From the NCBI GenBank assembly GCA_945897515.1, contig CAMDFO010000030.1, positions 1-52,493 of the forward strand: DNA of 52,493 bases. The letters are read 5' to 3'. Below, one piece after another: positions 15,184 through 23,308 of this stretch. Source of the DNA: Rhodoplanes serenus (GTDB lineage: Bacteria > Pseudomonadota > Alphaproteobacteria > Rhizobiales > Xanthobacteraceae). Both the position numbers and the translations under genes were made by a program. The notes beneath the pieces were generated by a model, which was not told the origin of the DNA, made no database searches, and saw only the letters and a list, made by a program, of their open reading frames with translations. The first letter of the stretch is position 1. The number at the start of each line of letters is the position of its first letter.

Positions 15184-16152
15184 ATGAACGGCGTTCTGGT
15201 CCGCGCTTGCGCCGCGGCCGCTCTCGCGCTGGCCATGGCACTGCCGGCTGCCGCGCAGACCTACCCGAGCAAGCAGATCGAGCTGTTCGTCCCGTTCGTC
15301 GCCGGCGGCACCACCGACACGGTGGCGCGCCTGATCGCGCAGCGCATGACCGACCAGTGGGGCCAGACCGCGATCGTGCAGAACCGGCCCGGCGGCGGCA
15401 GCACCATCGGCACCAACATGGTGGCCAAGGCCGCGCCCGACGGACACACCCTGCTGGTCACCACGATCGCGTTCGCGATCAACGCCGGCATGCAGAAGCT
15501 GCCCTACGACTCGATCAGGGATTTCGCGCCGGTCACCGAGCTGGCTTCGATCCCGCTGATGCTGGTGGTGCACCCGTCGCTGCCGGTGAAGAACCTGCAG
15601 GAATTCATCGACTACACCAAGGCGCAGCCCGCCGGCGTGGACTACGCCAGTTCCGGCCCCGGCACCTCGACCCATCTCGCCGCCGAAATGTTCAAGACCA
15701 TGACCGGCGCCAAACTGGTGCATGTGCCCTTCAAGGGCAATGCCGAGGTGCTCAACGCCTTGCTGGGCGGTCACGTGAAGGTGCATTTCGCCCTCACCGC
15801 GTCCACGCTCCAGCATGTCCGCAGCGGCGCCGTGCGCGTGATCGCCGTCACCACCGAGAAACGGCTGCCGTATCTGCCCGACGTTCCGACCATCGCGGAG
15901 TTTGGATTGCCCGACTACGAGATGTCGTCCTGGCAGGCGATGTTCGCGCCGGCCGGCACGCCGAAGGACGTCATCGCCAAAATCAACGGCGAGACCACCC
16001 GCATGCTCGCCGACCCCAAGGTGCGCGAACGCATCAGCAAAGAGGGCGCCGACCCGATCGGCAGCTCGCCGGAAGCGTTCGACAAGCGCATCCGAAGCGA
16101 GATCGACAAGTGGGGCAAGGTGCTGAAGGCGTCGGGGCTCGCGAAGGATTAG
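15184..16152 (+). CDS. Bug-family (tripartite tricarboxylate transporter) substrate-binding protein
   Basis: Two in-frame ATG codons (15178, 15184) follow ggggagg; the second has proper spacing and is used. The 322-residue protein has a signal peptide ending at AAAQT and classic Bug blocks: YPSKQIELFVPFVAGGTTDT, ARLIAQRM, VQNRPGGGSTIGTNMVAKAAPDGHT (in parts), LPYDSIRDFAPVT and LPDVPTIAEFGLPDYE. Bug proteins capture organic acids for a TctAB-type carrier or for signalling. The stop lies four bases from the convergent MetE-like gene. Confidence 0.92.
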   Translation: MNGVLVRACAAAALALAMALPAAAQTYPSKQIELFVPFVAGGTTDTVARLIAQRMTDQWGQTAIVQNRPGGGSTIGTNMVAKAAPDGHTLLVTTIAFAINAGMQKLPYDSIRDFAPVTELASIPLMLVVHPSLPVKNLQEFIDYTKAQPAGVDYASSGPGTSTHLAAEMFKTMTGAKLVHVPFKGNAEVLNALLGGHVKVHFALTASTLQHVRSGAVRVIAVTTEKRLPYLPDVPTIAEFGLPDYEMSSWQAMFAPAGTPKDVIAKINGETTRMLADPKVRERISKEGADPIGSSPEAFDKRIRSEIDKWGKVLKASGLAKD

Positions 16153-16156
16153 GATA

Positions 16157-17323
16157 TCAGCTCCACAACATCTTGCTTGCGATATCGGCCCCCTGCCGCA
16201 TCGCCTTGAATTTCTCCCACACCACGGTGTGGTGCACTTCCGTCCGATACAAAGCCTGCGACGAGAATCCGCAGTCAACGCCTGCCATCACATTCTCACG
16301 GCCGACCAGCCTGGCAAAGCGCACGATGCGTTCCGCGATCAAGTCGGGATGTTCGACGATATTGCTGGCATGCGTGATGACGCCGGGGCAGAGCACCTTG
16401 CCGTCCGGGACCTTCACGCGCTCGAACAGGTGGTATTCATGCTCATGGCGCGGGTTTGCCGCCTCGAAGCTGTACGAGCCGGCGTTGATCTTCAGGACAT
16501 ATTCGATGATGTCCGCCAGACCGGCCTCGTACAGTCTCGGCCCTTCGTTGATGCCGTAGCAGGTGTGGAACCGCACCATCTCCGGCGCGATGCCACTGAG
16601 CGCGCGATTGGTGGCCTCGACGTAGATCTGCGCGCGCCGCTTCTTCTGGGCGTCGTCGAGACCGGGCTCGAAGAAAATGTCGGGCAGGAACGGATCGTCC
16701 ACCTGCACCTGAAGACCCGCTGCGGCGATCGCGCGATATTCCTTGTTCAACTCTTGGGCCAGCGCGTGGAAATAGTCCTCATCGGATTTGTAGTATTCGT
16801 TGATACCGACGCCTGAAGGCGCGGTCGCCGGCAGAAACACGTGGTGGTCCGGGACTCCCGCAGCCTTGGCCGCCGCTTTGACGTTGGCGATGTCGGTCTG
16901 CAACAGCGCCTCGCCGCGATACTTGACGGGGCCGACGCAAACCACGGGTGTGATCGGCACGATCGTGCCGCCCATCATCGCCTGCTTGAAATACTCCGCG
17001 TAATATTCCGGGAAGGCGGCCACCTCCTGCTGGAACAACACCAGCTTCTGGTTCGGACGCGTCTCGTAGCCTTCCAGGCGCTGCTGGATGTAGGTGAAGA
17101 ATCCGGGCTTGGAGAACTCGCCATCGGTGACGAAATCGATGCCGCAATCGACCTGCCTGCGGACGCAATCGGTCACCGCCCGCGACAGCTTCGCCTGATA
17201 ATCGCTCTCGTCGTAGGGCTGGCGCGTAAGCTTGGCCTTCATGATGTCGAGCAGATCGTGCGGCCGTGGCAGGCTGCCGATATGCGTGGTCTGGATGCGA
17301 TCGGTGTTGTTCTGGATACCCAC
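16157..17323 (-). CDS. MetE C-terminal-like cobalamin-independent methyltransferase
   Basis: The 388-residue protein matches only the C-terminal, catalytic half of cobalamin-independent methionine synthase. TTHIGSLPRPHDLLD is the entry loop, CGIDFVTDGEFSKPGF the substrate strand, and zinc ligands are His and Cys in RFHTCYG (about 250 and 252), Glu in YSFEAANPRHE, and Cys in VMAGVDCGFSSQ (about 348). Full-length MetE has about 750 residues; this short form is a separate family that may methylate homocysteine or act on another methylated or thiol compound. It lies 38 bases downstream of an MFS gene on the same strand, so a transport-plus-methyl-transfer operon is likely. Confidence 0.85.
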   Translation of the reverse strand: MGIQNNTDRIQTTHIGSLPRPHDLLDIMKAKLTRQPYDESDYQAKLSRAVTDCVRRQVDCGIDFVTDGEFSKPGFFTYIQQRLEGYETRPNQKLVLFQQEVAAFPEYYAEYFKQAMMGGTIVPITPVVCVGPVKYRGEALLQTDIANVKAAAKAAGVPDHHVFLPATAPSGVGINEYYKSDEDYFHALAQELNKEYRAIAAAGLQVQVDDPFLPDIFFEPGLDDAQKKRRAQIYVEATNRALSGIAPEMVRFHTCYGINEGPRLYEAGLADIIEYVLKINAGSYSFEAANPRHEHEYHLFERVKVPDGKVLCPGVITHASNIVEHPDLIAERIVRFARLVGRENVMAGVDCGFSSQALYRTEVHHTVVWEKFKAMRQGADIASKMLWS

Positions 17324-17361
17324 GGTCTGCCTCCGACGGTTTTCAACCGAAGCTGCTCATC

Positions 17362-18540
17362 TTACCCACGCCGGCACGCCGCCCATAGCATCCCGATCAG
17401 CGCCACGTTGAGCAGCGCAAAACCCGTCAGCACCGCCACGGTCGCATCGGCGCCGTGCCGCTCCAGCAGCAGTGCGACCGCCGAGGGGGCCAGCGCCTGC
17501 ACGATCAGGCTCGGGAACGCCAAACGCCCCATCAGCGTCGCGTAACGGCCTGGCCCGAACAACGCCAGCGGCAGCGTGCCGCGCGCAATCCACATGATGC
17601 CGTAGCCTGCGCCATAGAGCAGGATCGTCACCGCCAGGATCGGAAAGCCTGTCAGCAGCAGGACCAGCCCGATCGCCATCAAGCTGCACGACGCGACCAT
17701 GGTCCAGATCGGATGATAGTGCGATCCGAACAGGCGCTCGATCACCCGCGCGCCGATCTGCGCGGGTCCGAACAGCGTGCCGAGAGTGACGGCCAGCGCC
17801 AGATCCACCCCCCTCGCCTGCAGGAAGACCATGAAATGCACGATGACGCTTGAGCCGATACCGGCAGAGATCGTCAGCACCAGCGCCAGCAGCAGGAAAA
17901 CCAGCCGCTCGTGCCGCAGCGACGACGCGCCTTGCGGCGTGGCGCTTTCCGCCGGCGCGCCGGTTGCACTGGGAGCGGACAGCGGCGGCATCACCGCCAT
18001 CTGCAGCGGAAGCGACATGATGAGATGCAGCGCCGCATAGATCAGGCACGCGCCGCGCCAGCCGAATGCCTCCGCCAGCAGCGCGCTCAGCGGCCAGCAG
18101 ACCGTGCTGGCGAAGCCGCCGAACAGCGTGAGGTTGGTGATCGGCTGGCGCGCGTCCTTGCCGTAAAGCTTGCCGAGCGCCGCGAACACCGCGTCATAGA
18201 GACCGGTGCCCATGCCGCCGCCGAGCACGATCCAGCCGAACAGATAGACCGGCAGGTTCGGCGCGAGGCCGATGAGCGCCAGTCCCGCCGCATAAAGCAT
18301 GGACGAGGCTGCCAGCACCGGGCGGCCGCCGCGCCGGTCGATGACGGCGCCGACCCGCGGCGAGATCAGACCGGCGACCAGGAGCCCGATCGAGGTGCCG
18401 CCAACCACCCAGAACAACGACCAGCCGGTGTCGGCGACGATCGGACCTGCGAGCACGGCCGGAAAATAGAACGAGGTGCCCCAACCGAGAATCTGGGCAA
18501 TGCCAAGAGCCGTGATGGTGACCGGGCGGGACGCGGGCAT
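17362..18540 (-). CDS. Major facilitator superfamily transporter
   Basis: The chosen start at 18540 gives 392 residues that begin just before helix 1 (TITALGIAQILGWGTSFYFP); an in-frame ATG at 18603 would add 21 basic residues. Twelve membrane segments can be traced, with the MFS cytoplasmic loop motif after helix 2 (GAVIDRRGGRPVL). A long hydrophilic loop (about residues 190-220, with many Ala, Ser and Pro) splits the two halves. Substrate cannot be read from sequence. The MetE-like gene follows in the same direction. Confidence 0.85.
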   Translation of the reverse strand: MPASRPVTITALGIAQILGWGTSFYFPAVLAGPIVADTGWSLFWVVGGTSIGLLVAGLISPRVGAVIDRRGGRPVLAASSMLYAAGLALIGLAPNLPVYLFGWIVLGGGMGTGLYDAVFAALGKLYGKDARQPITNLTLFGGFASTVCWPLSALLAEAFGWRGACLIYAALHLIMSLPLQMAVMPPLSAPSATGAPAESATPQGASSLRHERLVFLLLALVLTISAGIGSSVIVHFMVFLQARGVDLALAVTLGTLFGPAQIGARVIERLFGSHYHPIWTMVASCSLMAIGLVLLLTGFPILAVTILLYGAGYGIMWIARGTLPLALFGPGRYATLMGRLAFPSLIVQALAPSAVALLLERHGADATVAVLTGFALLNVALIGMLWAACRRG

Positions 18541-18692
18541 GGAACCGCGAGCTTGCCCGCTGCCGCCCCACAAGCGCCAGCGCAAAGATCGAACGGCATG
18601 CATGCCGTTGCGCCGAGCGACAGCCGCCGAAAAATGCTGCTAAGCTTGCGGTACGAACGCGGGTCAACCGCGCGGACGATGGGAGGATGTTC

Positions 18693-19667
18693 ATGCGCCG
18701 GACTTTTGCAGCCGCCGTTTTTGCCCTGCTCAGCGCACTCGCAATCGCGCCGGCTTCGGCGCAGAACGAAGCGGCCAATTTCCCCAATCGCGCAATCCGG
18801 ATCGTCGTGCCGTTCCCGGCCGGCGGCCCATCCGACGTCATGTCTCGCATCATCGCGCAGAAGATGAGCGAGGACTGGGGTCAGCCGGTGATCGTCGAGA
18901 ACCGCCCGGGCGGCAACACCGTGGTCGGCGCGCAGGCCGTGGCCAAGGCCGCGCCTGATGGCTACACGCTGCTGATGGTCATCGACTCGACGTTGACCAT
19001 GAACCCGTACCTCTATCGCAGCCTGCCGTACGATCCGTTCAACGACTTCGCGCCGATCACCACCACGACCAAGACGGTGTCGGTGCTGACGGTGCTCGCC
19101 GACACCGGCCCGAAGACCGTCAAGGAGCTGATCGAGCGCGCCAAGGCGCAGCCGGGAAAGCTGAACTACGGCGCCGGCACCATCACCGCCCAGCTCATGG
19201 GACATCAGTTCCACAAGGCCGCGGGTCTCGACATCGTCTATGTGCCGTTCAAGGGCACGCCGGAGACGATGAACGGCCTGCTCAACGGCAGTGTCCAATT
19301 GATCTATGCCGCCAACACGACGGTGACGCCGCTGATCCAGAGCGGCCGGTTGCGGGCGCTGGCCAAGCTCGACCGCACCGCGCCGCTCGACTTCCCCACG
19401 CTCGCCGACGCCGCCGGTCTGCCCGACCTCGAGGACATGTCGGTCTGGCTGGGCCTGGTCGCGCCCAAGGCGACGCCAAAGCCGATCATCGACAAGCTGC
19501 ATGCCAAGGTGGCGCAGATCCTCGCCGATCCCGCGGTGCGCGAACGCTCGGAGCGCACCGGCAGCTATCCTTTCACCATGACGCCCGATCAGTTCGGAGC
19601 GTTCATCCGCAAGGAGGCGGACCGCTGGTCGAAAGCGCTCAAGGACAGCAACATCAAGTTCGACTAG
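18693..19667 (+). CDS. Bug-family substrate-binding protein (paralogue pair, first)
   Basis: gggagg six bases before the ATG at 18693 supports this start over the ATG at 18687, which abuts it. The 324-residue protein has a signal peptide ending ASAQNE and Bug blocks FPNRAIRIVVPFPAGGPSDV, VIVENRPGGNTVVGAQAV and LPYDPFNDFAPIT. The mid-section NYGAGTITAQLMGHQFHKAAG is almost the same as in the next gene, so the two are recent paralogues. Its TAG stop is part of a palindromic repeat that separates it from the next gene. There is no membrane partner in the window. Confidence 0.92.
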   Translation: MRRTFAAAVFALLSALAIAPASAQNEAANFPNRAIRIVVPFPAGGPSDVMSRIIAQKMSEDWGQPVIVENRPGGNTVVGAQAVAKAAPDGYTLLMVIDSTLTMNPYLYRSLPYDPFNDFAPITTTTKTVSVLTVLADTGPKTVKELIERAKAQPGKLNYGAGTITAQLMGHQFHKAAGLDIVYVPFKGTPETMNGLLNGSVQLIYAANTTVTPLIQSGRLRALAKLDRTAPLDFPTLADAAGLPDLEDMSVWLGLVAPKATPKPIIDKLHAKVAQILADPAVRERSERTGSYPFTMTPDQFGAFIRKEADRWSKALKDSNIKFD

Positions 19668-19715
19668 CGCATGATCCGGAAAAGTGGAAACCGGTTTTCC
19701 GAAAAGATCATGCGC
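19667..19715. repeat. GCATGATC-type palindromic repeat between paralogous Bug genes
   Basis: The sequence starts gcgcatgatccggaaaa and ends ttttccgaaaagatcatgcgc, so the outer 10 bases are perfect inverted repeats (gcgcatgatc / gatcatgcgc) and the inner cggaaaa / ttttccg pair too. This is a well-known class of small palindromes in Rhizobiales intergenic regions (RIME-like). It begins in the stop codon of the gene at 18693, and would form a strong hairpin in the mRNA between the two genes. Confidence 0.85.
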
Positions 19716-19733
19716 AAACGTAAGGAGTCTGCC

Positions 19734-20723
19734 ATGCCGATGCCATGCCGCCTGATTGCGCTCGCGCTGTTCGCTGCACTCATGGCCGCACCCGCCGCGG
19801 CGCAGCCGGCATCGAGCGCCGACAGCTATCCGAACCGCGCCATCCGCATCATCGTGCCGTTCCCGGCCGGTGGACCTTCGGATGTGCTGGCGCGCATCAT
19901 CGCGCAGAAGCTCAGCGAAGACTGGAAGCAGCCGGTCGTGGTCGAGAACCGGGTCGGCGCCAACACCGTGATCGGCGCGCAGGCCGCGGCGAACGCGCCG
20001 GGCGACGGCTACACGCTGCTGATGGCGATCGACTCGACGCTGACGATGAACCAGTACCTCTACAAGAGCCTGCCCTACGATCCGATCAACGACTTCGTGC
20101 CGGTCACCATCGTGGCCAAGACCATGCAGCTCCTGATCGTCAACGCAGCGAGCGACATCAAGAGCGTCTCCGACCTGATCGCCAAGCAGAAGGCCGCGCC
20201 CGGCAAGTTCAACTACGGCGCCGGCACCATCACCACCCAGCTCTCCGGATACCTGTTCAACAAGGCCGCCGGCACCCAGGCGCAGCTTGTCCGCTACAAC
20301 GGCAGCGCCCAGGTGGCGCAGGGCCTGCTCACCAACAGCGTGAACTACGTGTTCGATGGCACCTCGGCGGCGCTGCCGCTGATCCAGGGCGGGCAGTTCC
20401 GCGTACTGGCGAAATTCGACCGCCGGCCGTTCCCGCCGGTGCCGAATCTGCCGCTGGTATCGGAGGCGCCGGAACTGCGCAATTTCGACGAGCTCACGGT
20501 CTGGCTCGGGATTGTCGCGCCCAAGGGCACGCCGCAGCCGATCGTGAATAAGCTGCAGCGCCAGGTCGCGCAGGTTTTGTCCGATCCCGGCGTCAAGCAG
20601 AAGACCGATGCCGCCGGGCTGTTCCCGTCGACTTCGACGCCGGAGGAGTTTGCCGCCTTCATCCGCCAGGAGGCGCAGCGTTGGTCGACGGTCGTCAAAG
20701 AGACCGGCATTCAGTACGATTGA
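19734..20723 (+). CDS. Bug-family substrate-binding protein (paralogue pair, second)
   Basis: The start at 19734 has a taaggag site; an earlier in-frame ATG at 19671 lies in the palindromic repeat and is not used. The 329-residue protein has a signal peptide ending AAAQPAS and blocks YPNRAIRIIVPFPAGGPSDV, VVENRVGANTVIGAQAA, LPYDPINDFVPVT and NYGAGTITTQLSGYLFNKAAG. Against its neighbour the binding-loop segment reads TQAQLVRYNGSAQVAQGLL rather than DIVYVPFKGTPETMNGLL, so the two may bind different ligands. No transport membrane proteins are near. Confidence 0.92.
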   Translation: MPMPCRLIALALFAALMAAPAAAQPASSADSYPNRAIRIIVPFPAGGPSDVLARIIAQKLSEDWKQPVVVENRVGANTVIGAQAAANAPGDGYTLLMAIDSTLTMNQYLYKSLPYDPINDFVPVTIVAKTMQLLIVNAASDIKSVSDLIAKQKAAPGKFNYGAGTITTQLSGYLFNKAAGTQAQLVRYNGSAQVAQGLLTNSVNYVFDGTSAALPLIQGGQFRVLAKFDRRPFPPVPNLPLVSEAPELRNFDELTVWLGIVAPKGTPQPIVNKLQRQVAQVLSDPGVKQKTDAAGLFPSTSTPEEFAAFIRQEAQRWSTVVKETGIQYD

Positions 20724-20822
20724 CGTGATCAATCAAGCAATGAAAAGCGCGTGATCCAAGGCTGCCTGGGAACCGACCAGCATCGGGACAGGACCGCCAT
20801 CACCATCTAAAGATTGCAATTC

Positions 20823-20910
20823 TTAACGTTAAGTTGCATTTGCTATGCGTTATTTGCAACGCTGCGACGCAACATAGTCTCTTTCGCATTGCACTGCACA
20901 AGACTATGTT
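20823..20910 (+). promoter_or_regulatory. Inverted-repeat regulatory region upstream of the DUF1127 gene
   Basis: A perfect 10-base palindrome TTAACGTTAA (20823-20832) is followed by repeated ttgca words, then by AACATAGTCT (20871-20880) and its exact complement AGACTATGTT (20901-20910), 20 bases apart. The stretch is AT-rich against its surroundings and ends 52 bases before the DUF1127 start. DUF1127 genes in other alphaproteobacteria are controlled by LysR-type regulators; a link here is inference. Confidence 0.45.
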
Positions 20911-20961
20911 CCCTTCAGATTCGCAGGGGAATTCGCTCCTGCGCCCAAAGGGTTAACGACC

Positions 20962-21117
20962 ATGCTTCTCTCTCATGTGGTGCACGCCTACCGTCAGTGG
21001 CGCCGTTACAACGAAAGCCTTCGCGAGCTGAATCGCCTGGGCGACCATGAATTGGCCGATATCGGCCTCACCCGTTCGGATATCCCCCGCGCGGCGTGGG
21101 AAAACTCCGAGCGCTAA
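20962..21117 (+). CDS. DUF1127 mini-protein
   Basis: This 51-residue protein contains the DUF1127 signature: a helix with YRQWRRYNESLRELNRL, the turn GDHELADIGLTRSDI and a short C-terminal tail. Arg and Glu alternate in the first helix. Proteins of this type (YjiS-like) bind RNA or modulate phosphate and carbon responses in several alphaproteobacteria; the molecular role here is unknown. The ATG at 20962 follows an AT-rich control region with inverted repeats, and a strong terminator lies 21 bases after the stop. The gene is therefore a self-contained unit that is likely highly expressed. Confidence 0.88.
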   Translation: MLLSHVVHAYRQWRRYNESLRELNRLGDHELADIGLTRSDIPRAAWENSER

Positions 21118-21137
21118 TTCATAGCTGGAACAATGAC

Positions 21138-21172
21138 AGCGCCCGCCCCTCCGGCGGGCGCTTTCGCTTTTG
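21138..21172 (+). terminator. Rho-independent terminator after the DUF1127 gene
   Basis: Arms AGCGCCCGCC (21138-21147) and GGCGGGCGCT (21153-21162) pair perfectly around CCTCC and are followed by TTCGCTTTTGTT. It lies next to the stop of the convergent gene at 21173. Confidence 0.88.
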
Positions 21173-21847
21173 TTAGCGGGCCGGCCGGTCGCTCAGCTTG
21201 TGCCACTTTTCCAGCGGCATCACGTCCGGCAGCTCGGCATAATTGTGCGTCCAGGGGTCCAGCACCCACTTCTGGCCGGATTTGCGCTCGGCCACCACGG
21301 CCGTGGTGTGCGGCCCCTCTACGATCGGAATGAAGGCCCGGGAGGCCGGTTTCTGGACCTCGTGGTGCTGCAGCAGCTTCCACTGGTCGATGACCACCAG
21401 CAGGCTGGTGGTGTTGGTGGCGCGGTCGACACAGTCGAATTGTGAGGCATCGCCGGCAAGCCCACGGGCGTAGGCCTTGGCTCCGGTGGTGCCGGTCTGG
21501 CGGCCGACGCGCCTGTCGAACCAAGCAATGGCGCGGGCGAGCCCACGCCGCTCCGCGTCCGGGGTGGCGCCCCGGACCATGTTTGCAAGCGCGACCCGGT
21601 CAGCCCCGGTGAGCGCGATGATGGTGCGCGTGTGGCAGCCGAAACCGTGGCAAACGACGATGCTGGACGGGCTCGGAACCGGCAGCGACAGCCCCTCGAA
21701 CCATTCCGCAACATCAAACACCGCCGCCCGGCTTGGTTCGGCCGGCAGCAGCCCAAACCCGGCAACAAACCCAGTTGCCAAGACCGCCAACGCCCGCGAG
21801 CACCAGACCGACACGACGCACGCTCCCAGCCACACATTGCCGCCCAC
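21173..21847 (-). CDS. Secreted transglutaminase-like cysteine protein (hypothetical)
   Basis: The 224-residue protein has an N-terminal hydrophobic region (residues 10-35) that acts as a signal peptide or anchor. In the mature part SIVVCHGFGCHTRT comes first, then DASQFDCVDRATNTTSLLVV, GPHTTAVVAE and WVLDPWTHN. The order Cys (helix), His (strand), Asp (strand) with C-V-D-x-A-x-N, H-T-T-A-V and V-L-D-P-W matches the transglutaminase/papain core. This fold assignment is my inference; no family name is known to me. The start is close to the divergent trmFO (24 bases), so their promoters must overlap coding sequence. Confidence 0.6.
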   Translation of the reverse strand: MGGNVWLGACVVSVWCSRALAVLATGFVAGFGLLPAEPSRAAVFDVAEWFEGLSLPVPSPSSIVVCHGFGCHTRTIIALTGADRVALANMVRGATPDAERRGLARAIAWFDRRVGRQTGTTGAKAYARGLAGDASQFDCVDRATNTTSLLVVIDQWKLLQHHEVQKPASRAFIPIVEGPHTTAVVAERKSGQKWVLDPWTHNYAELPDVMPLEKWHKLSDRPAR

Positions 21848-21871
21848 GCCGGGTCAGCCTAGGTATTGTCC

Positions 21872-23308
21872 ATGACTGCCCCCCCAATGCAATACGCCGT
21901 TCACGTCATCGGCGGCGGCCTGGCAGGGTCGGAAGCCGTGTGGCAGATCGCTGGCCGCGGCGTCCCGGTGAAATTGCACGAAATGCGCCCGGTTTGCAGC
22001 ACGGCGGCCCATCGAACCGACGGGCTGGCCGAGTTGGTTTGCTCGAACTCGCTGCGCTCGGACGACAAGGAAAACAACGCCGTCGGCCTGCTGCACGAGG
22101 AGATGCGCCGGCTCGGCTCCCTGGTCATGCGGGCCGCGGACGCCAATCAGGTCCCTGCCGGCGGCGCGCTCGCGGTCGACCGCGACGGATTTTCCGCAGC
22201 CATCACAAGGGCGCTCGCCGAGCACCCGCTGATCGAAATCTGCCGGGAGGAGATCGCGCTGCCACCGCAGGAATGGGACAGCGTGATCGTCGCGACCGGG
22301 CCCCTCACCTCTCCAGCCCTCGCCGATGCCATCCGATCGCTGACCGGCGAGGATGCGCTGGCGTTCTTCGACGCCATCGCGCCGATCGTGCATCGCGACT
22401 CGATCGACATGTCGGTGGCGTGGTTCCAATCGCGCTACGACAAGGTGGGACCCGGCGGGTCGGGCGCCGACTACATCAACTGTCCGCTCGACCGATCGCA
22501 ATACGAAAGCTTTGTCGCGGCGCTGGTCGCGGGCGACAAGACCAGCTTCCACGAATGGGAGGCGACGACGCCGTACTTCGACGGCTGCCTGCCGATCGAG
22601 GTGATGGCCGAACGCGGTCCGGAGACGTTGCGTCATGGACCGATGAAGCCGGTCGGCCTGACCAACGAGCACAATCCGCATGAGAAAGCGCACGCCATCG
22701 TGCAACTGCGCCAGGACAACAAGCTCGGTACGCTGTTCAACATGGTCGGTTTTCAGACCAAGCTGAAGCACGGCGAACAGACCCGCATCTTCCGGACCAT
22801 CCCGGGCCTCGAGCACGCTGAATTCGCCCGGCTCGGCGGGCTGCATCGAAACACGTTTCTCAATTCTCCGAAGCTGCTCGACGGCACGCTGCGGCTCAAG
22901 GCCATGCCGCGGCTGCGCTTCGCCGGGCAGATCACCGGCTGCGAAGGCTATGTGGAATCGGCCGCGATCGGGCTGCTTGCCGGGCGCTTCGCCGCCGCCG
23001 AGCGGCTGGGCGAACCCCTATCGCTGCCGCCGCCGACCACGGCGCACGGCGCGCTGATCGGCCATATCACCTGCGGCCACATCATGGGCGACCAAGCCGA
23101 AACCATTGAGCCAGGGCCGCGATCCTTCCAGCCGATGAACGTCAATTTCGGATTGTTTCCGCCGATCGCGCAGATCCCGAGCCGCAGCGCCGACGGCCAG
23201 CGGCTTCGCGGCGTGGAAAAGACCAAGGCCAAGCGGCGGGCGATCTGCGCGCGGGCGCTGGCCGACCTCGATCAATGGATCGGCGGCGCACGGCTGGCCG
23301 CGGAATAG
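21872..23308 (+). CDS. trmFO: FAD-dependent tRNA m5U54 methyltransferase TrmFO
   Basis: This 478-residue flavoprotein methylates uridine 54 of tRNA with methylenetetrahydrofolate and FADH2. It has the nucleotide-binding entry [16 protein letters not shown] (residues about 12-27), the block [23 protein letters not shown] and the C-terminal [18 protein letters not shown] with its conserved Cys. [11 protein letters not shown] near the end is also typical. The ATG at 21872 is used; a TTG at 21866 is possible. The gene ends directly at the stop of the convergent phytoene-synthase-like gene. Confidence 0.95.
   Translation: MTAPPMQYAVHVIGGGLAGSEAVWQIAGRGVPVKLHEMRPVCSTAAHRTDGLAELVCSNSLRSDDKENNAVGLLHEEMRRLGSLVMRAADANQVPAGGALAVDRDGFSAAITRALAEHPLIEICREEIALPPQEWDSVIVATGPLTSPALADAIRSLTGEDALAFFDAIAPIVHRDSIDMSVAWFQSRYDKVGPGGSGADYINCPLDRSQYESFVAALVAGDKTSFHEWEATTPYFDGCLPIEVMAERGPETLRHGPMKPVGLTNEHNPHEKAHAIVQLRQDNKLGTLFNMVGFQTKLKHGEQTRIFRTIPGLEHAEFARLGGLHRNTFLNSPKLLDGTLRLKAMPRLRFAGQITGCEGYVESAAIGLLAGRFAAAERLGEPLSLPPPTTAHGALIGHITCGHIMGDQAETIEPGPRSFQPMNVNFGLFPPIAQIPSRSADGQRLRGVEKTKAKRRAICARALADLDQWIGGARLAAE

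Noticed and set aside
14098..16278. 726-codon minus-strand frame opposite the Bug genes at 14038 and 15184
   Set aside because: It spans two real genes on the other strand, has no motif and reads as the usual mirror of high-GC codons.
19671..19733. Upstream start of the second paired Bug gene
   Set aside because: The ATG at 19671 lies in a palindromic repeat and would put basic residues before the signal peptide; 19734 has a good ribosome site.
18366..20732. 788-codon open frame on the minus strand opposite two Bug genes
   Set aside because: It is antisense to two clearly coding Bug genes with signal peptides, and its translation is Arg/His-rich with no known motif; it reflects GC-rich codon bias.
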